DNA from: Candidatus Saccharimonadota bacterium
GTDB lineage: Bacteria; Patescibacteriota; Saccharimonadia; UBA4664
Length of the DNA: 5,318 bases
Direction of reading: 5' to 3'
NCBI GenBank assembly: GCA_029288275.1
Contig: JARIHM010000177.1
Coordinates: 1 to 5,318, forward strand
Part shown: positions 4,717 to 5,318 of the stretch, piece by piece
Position numbering within the stretch: the first letter of the stretch is position 1
How the letters are laid out: each line of letters starts with the position of its first letter
Notes under the pieces: generated by a model
Database searches by the model: none
Seen by the model: only the letters and a program-made list of their open reading frames with translations
Told to the model about the DNA's origin: nothing
Translations under genes and position numbers: made by a program

Positions 4717-5172
4717 ATGGTTGCAGAGAATGTTGAAAGCAGCAAGCGGTTGGTTAGTCGGCAAGCAAGACAAGCCGGCCACAAGCTCGGTAAGTGGAAA
4801 CAGTATGACGTTAAGAACCCTTTCTTGAGCAATAGTTGCACTAAGTGCGGCGATTCCGCGAGTATTGGTCTGTCGGATGGTTCTATCCATTACGGCACCT
4901 ACTTCAAGGAGCGGTGCAATGGTGGCGATAGGGATGCCGAGTCCTTCGTTAAACTGGGCCAGCAAACTGTCGCAGCGAAGGCGAGTTATTTCTGCCATGA
5001 ACTTGGCGCCTGGGGAGGCAAACCTCGAGCAACCGTCGTGAAAAGTAAATGCACGGCGTGCGGCAAAGAGGCGACGGTCAAGCTGTCAAATGGCTCTATC
5101 CAGTATGGTAGGGGCTTCCAGCGGTTGTGCAGTGCTGTTGCGACTGCGCCGACCACCAAGGGTCAATGCTAG
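4717..5172 (+). CDS. Gene E: two-domain Cys protein with terminal Cys
   Basis: 151 residues, a tandem fusion of two copies of the mini-domain. Copy 1 has GHKLGKW (21-27), C41-T-K-C44-G, LSDGSIHYG and C67. Copy 2 has CHELGAW (93-99), C112-T-A-C115-G, LSNGSIQYG and C138, then a tail ending K-G-Q-C151. The Cys pair to third Cys distance is 22 residues in both halves. The halves resemble each other (LS(D/N)GSI(H/Q)YG) more than the other genes do, so an internal duplication is likely. The first half has lost its terminal [K/R]xxC and is joined by a polar linker (about 68-78). Only the end of the whole protein keeps the Cys, which suggests that the C-terminal Cys matters once per chain. It is the last gene of operon 2, with a strong terminator 10 bases after its stop. 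Function unknown. Confidence 0.9.
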   Translation: MVAENVESSKRLVSRQARQAGHKLGKWKQYDVKNPFLSNSCTKCGDSASIGLSDGSIHYGTYFKERCNGGDRDAESFVKLGQQTVAAKASYFCHELGAWGGKPRATVVKSKCTACGKEATVKLSNGSIQYGRGFQRLCSAVATAPTTKGQC

Positions 5173-5182
5173 TTAGCAACAA

Positions 5183-5220
5183 GGGCCTCTTTCGTTCGCG
5201 AAAGAGGCCCGATTTATTTT
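5183..5220 (+). terminator. Strong rho-independent terminator of operon 2
   Basis: A perfect 12-bp stem, GGGCCTCTTTCG (5183-5194) with CGAAAGAGGCCC (5199-5210), has a TTCG loop and is followed by GATTTATTTT. On the minus strand the stem is followed by TTGTTG, so weak termination of transcription entering from the right is possible. Confidence 0.95.
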
Positions 5221-5226
5221 GTAAGC

Positions 5227-5245
5227 GCAAAACCAGTAGTTTTGC
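5227..5245. other. Short perfect hairpin at the inner end of the right repeat arm
   Basis: GCAAAAC (5227-5233) and GTTTTGC (5239-5245) form a 7-bp stem around CAGTA. The left arm has a degenerate version (CGCAA 3402-3406 / TTGCG 3417-3421). It may be a recombinase or protein recognition feature of the repeat; no function can be assigned. Confidence 0.5.
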
Positions 5246-5318
5246 TGAGCTAGTCACGCTGACCAGCAGCGAGATTCGAAGAAGAGAAGGTAGCCAGTTC
5301 GTGACAGCGAAGCAAAAT
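5235..5318 (-). repeat. Inverted repeat, right arm (runs to the window end)
   Basis: Reverse complement of 3330-3413 with six mismatches; the outer 44 bp (5275-5318) are identical to the left arm. It lies 14 bases beyond the operon 2 terminator. The sequence stops inside or at the edge of the arm, so the true outer border is unknown. Confidence 0.95.

Larger units (their letters stand above)
3330..5318. other. Inverted-repeat-bounded cassette of paralogous Cys mini-protein genes
   Basis: A segment of about 2 kb between two arms of an 84-bp inverted repeat. It holds two complete transcription units and five related small genes and nothing else: no transposase, integrase or recombinase. Inside it, the promoter-leader-first-gene unit occurs twice, so it grew at least partly by tandem duplication. 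It may be a non-autonomous mobile or invertible cassette. That is inference: the right flank is missing, so target-site duplication and true outer borders cannot be seen. Confidence 0.5.

Noticed and set aside
5189..5204. Palindrome at the terminator as a parS site
   Set aside because: It lacks the TGTTTCACGTGAAACA core and is fully explained as the terminator stem; no other parS-like site was seen.
3330..5318. Inverted repeat as a foldback (chimeric) artefact of library preparation
   Set aside because: A foldback would be identical throughout, but the inner half of the arms has six substitutions and then a one-base gap, with unrelated sequence between. Misassembly at the outermost end is still possible.

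Overview
The window looks like a whole short contig from a metagenome or single-cell assembly of a Patescibacteria/CPR bacterium, most likely a Saccharibacteria-like lineage. The reasons are a surface-protein C-terminus with a GALYYNTSSN...C..GGW module, a small membrane-anchored protein of a type I remember from Saccharibacteria, a compact ParA-ParB pair, standard stop codons and clear Shine-Dalgarno (SD) sites. This placement is an inference from memory, not from a search. The first 39 bases are not biological: they are an Illumina Nextera adapter, so the left end is a library artefact.

Layout, all genes on the + strand. (1) About 41-1054: 3' part of a low-complexity, Thr/Ser/Gly-rich surface protein. 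(2) 1051-1563: a membrane-anchored hypothetical protein overlapping gene 1 by four bases (ATGA). (3) 1564-1644: a short promoter region with an extended -10. (4) 1645-3305: parA (Soj) and parB (Spo0J), joined by a TAATG overlap. (5) 3330-5318: a compact cassette bounded by an 84-bp inverted repeat (78/84 identical, the outer 44 bp perfect). It holds five small paralogous genes, A to E, in two operons. Operon 1 is promoter-A-B-terminator. Operon 2 is promoter-C-D-E-terminator. The promoter/leader regions of the two operons are copies of each other.

The five cassette proteins are 78-151 residues and share one domain: an Arg/Ala/Lys-rich N-terminal helix, a GHxLGxW-like motif, a CTxC pair, a beta-rich stretch, a third Cys 22-23 residues after the pair, and a basic tail. 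E carries two copies, giving six domains in all. Every one of the five proteins ends in a cysteine as the very last residue, within a [K/R]-x-x-C C-terminus. I do not recognise this family. The combination of zinc-ribbon-like mini-proteins, a universal terminal Cys, tandem operon duplication and flanking inverted repeats is the best candidate here for an undescribed system.

The parAB pair would run chromosome (or large-replicon) origin segregation. No link between ParAB and the cassette can be shown beyond adjacency.
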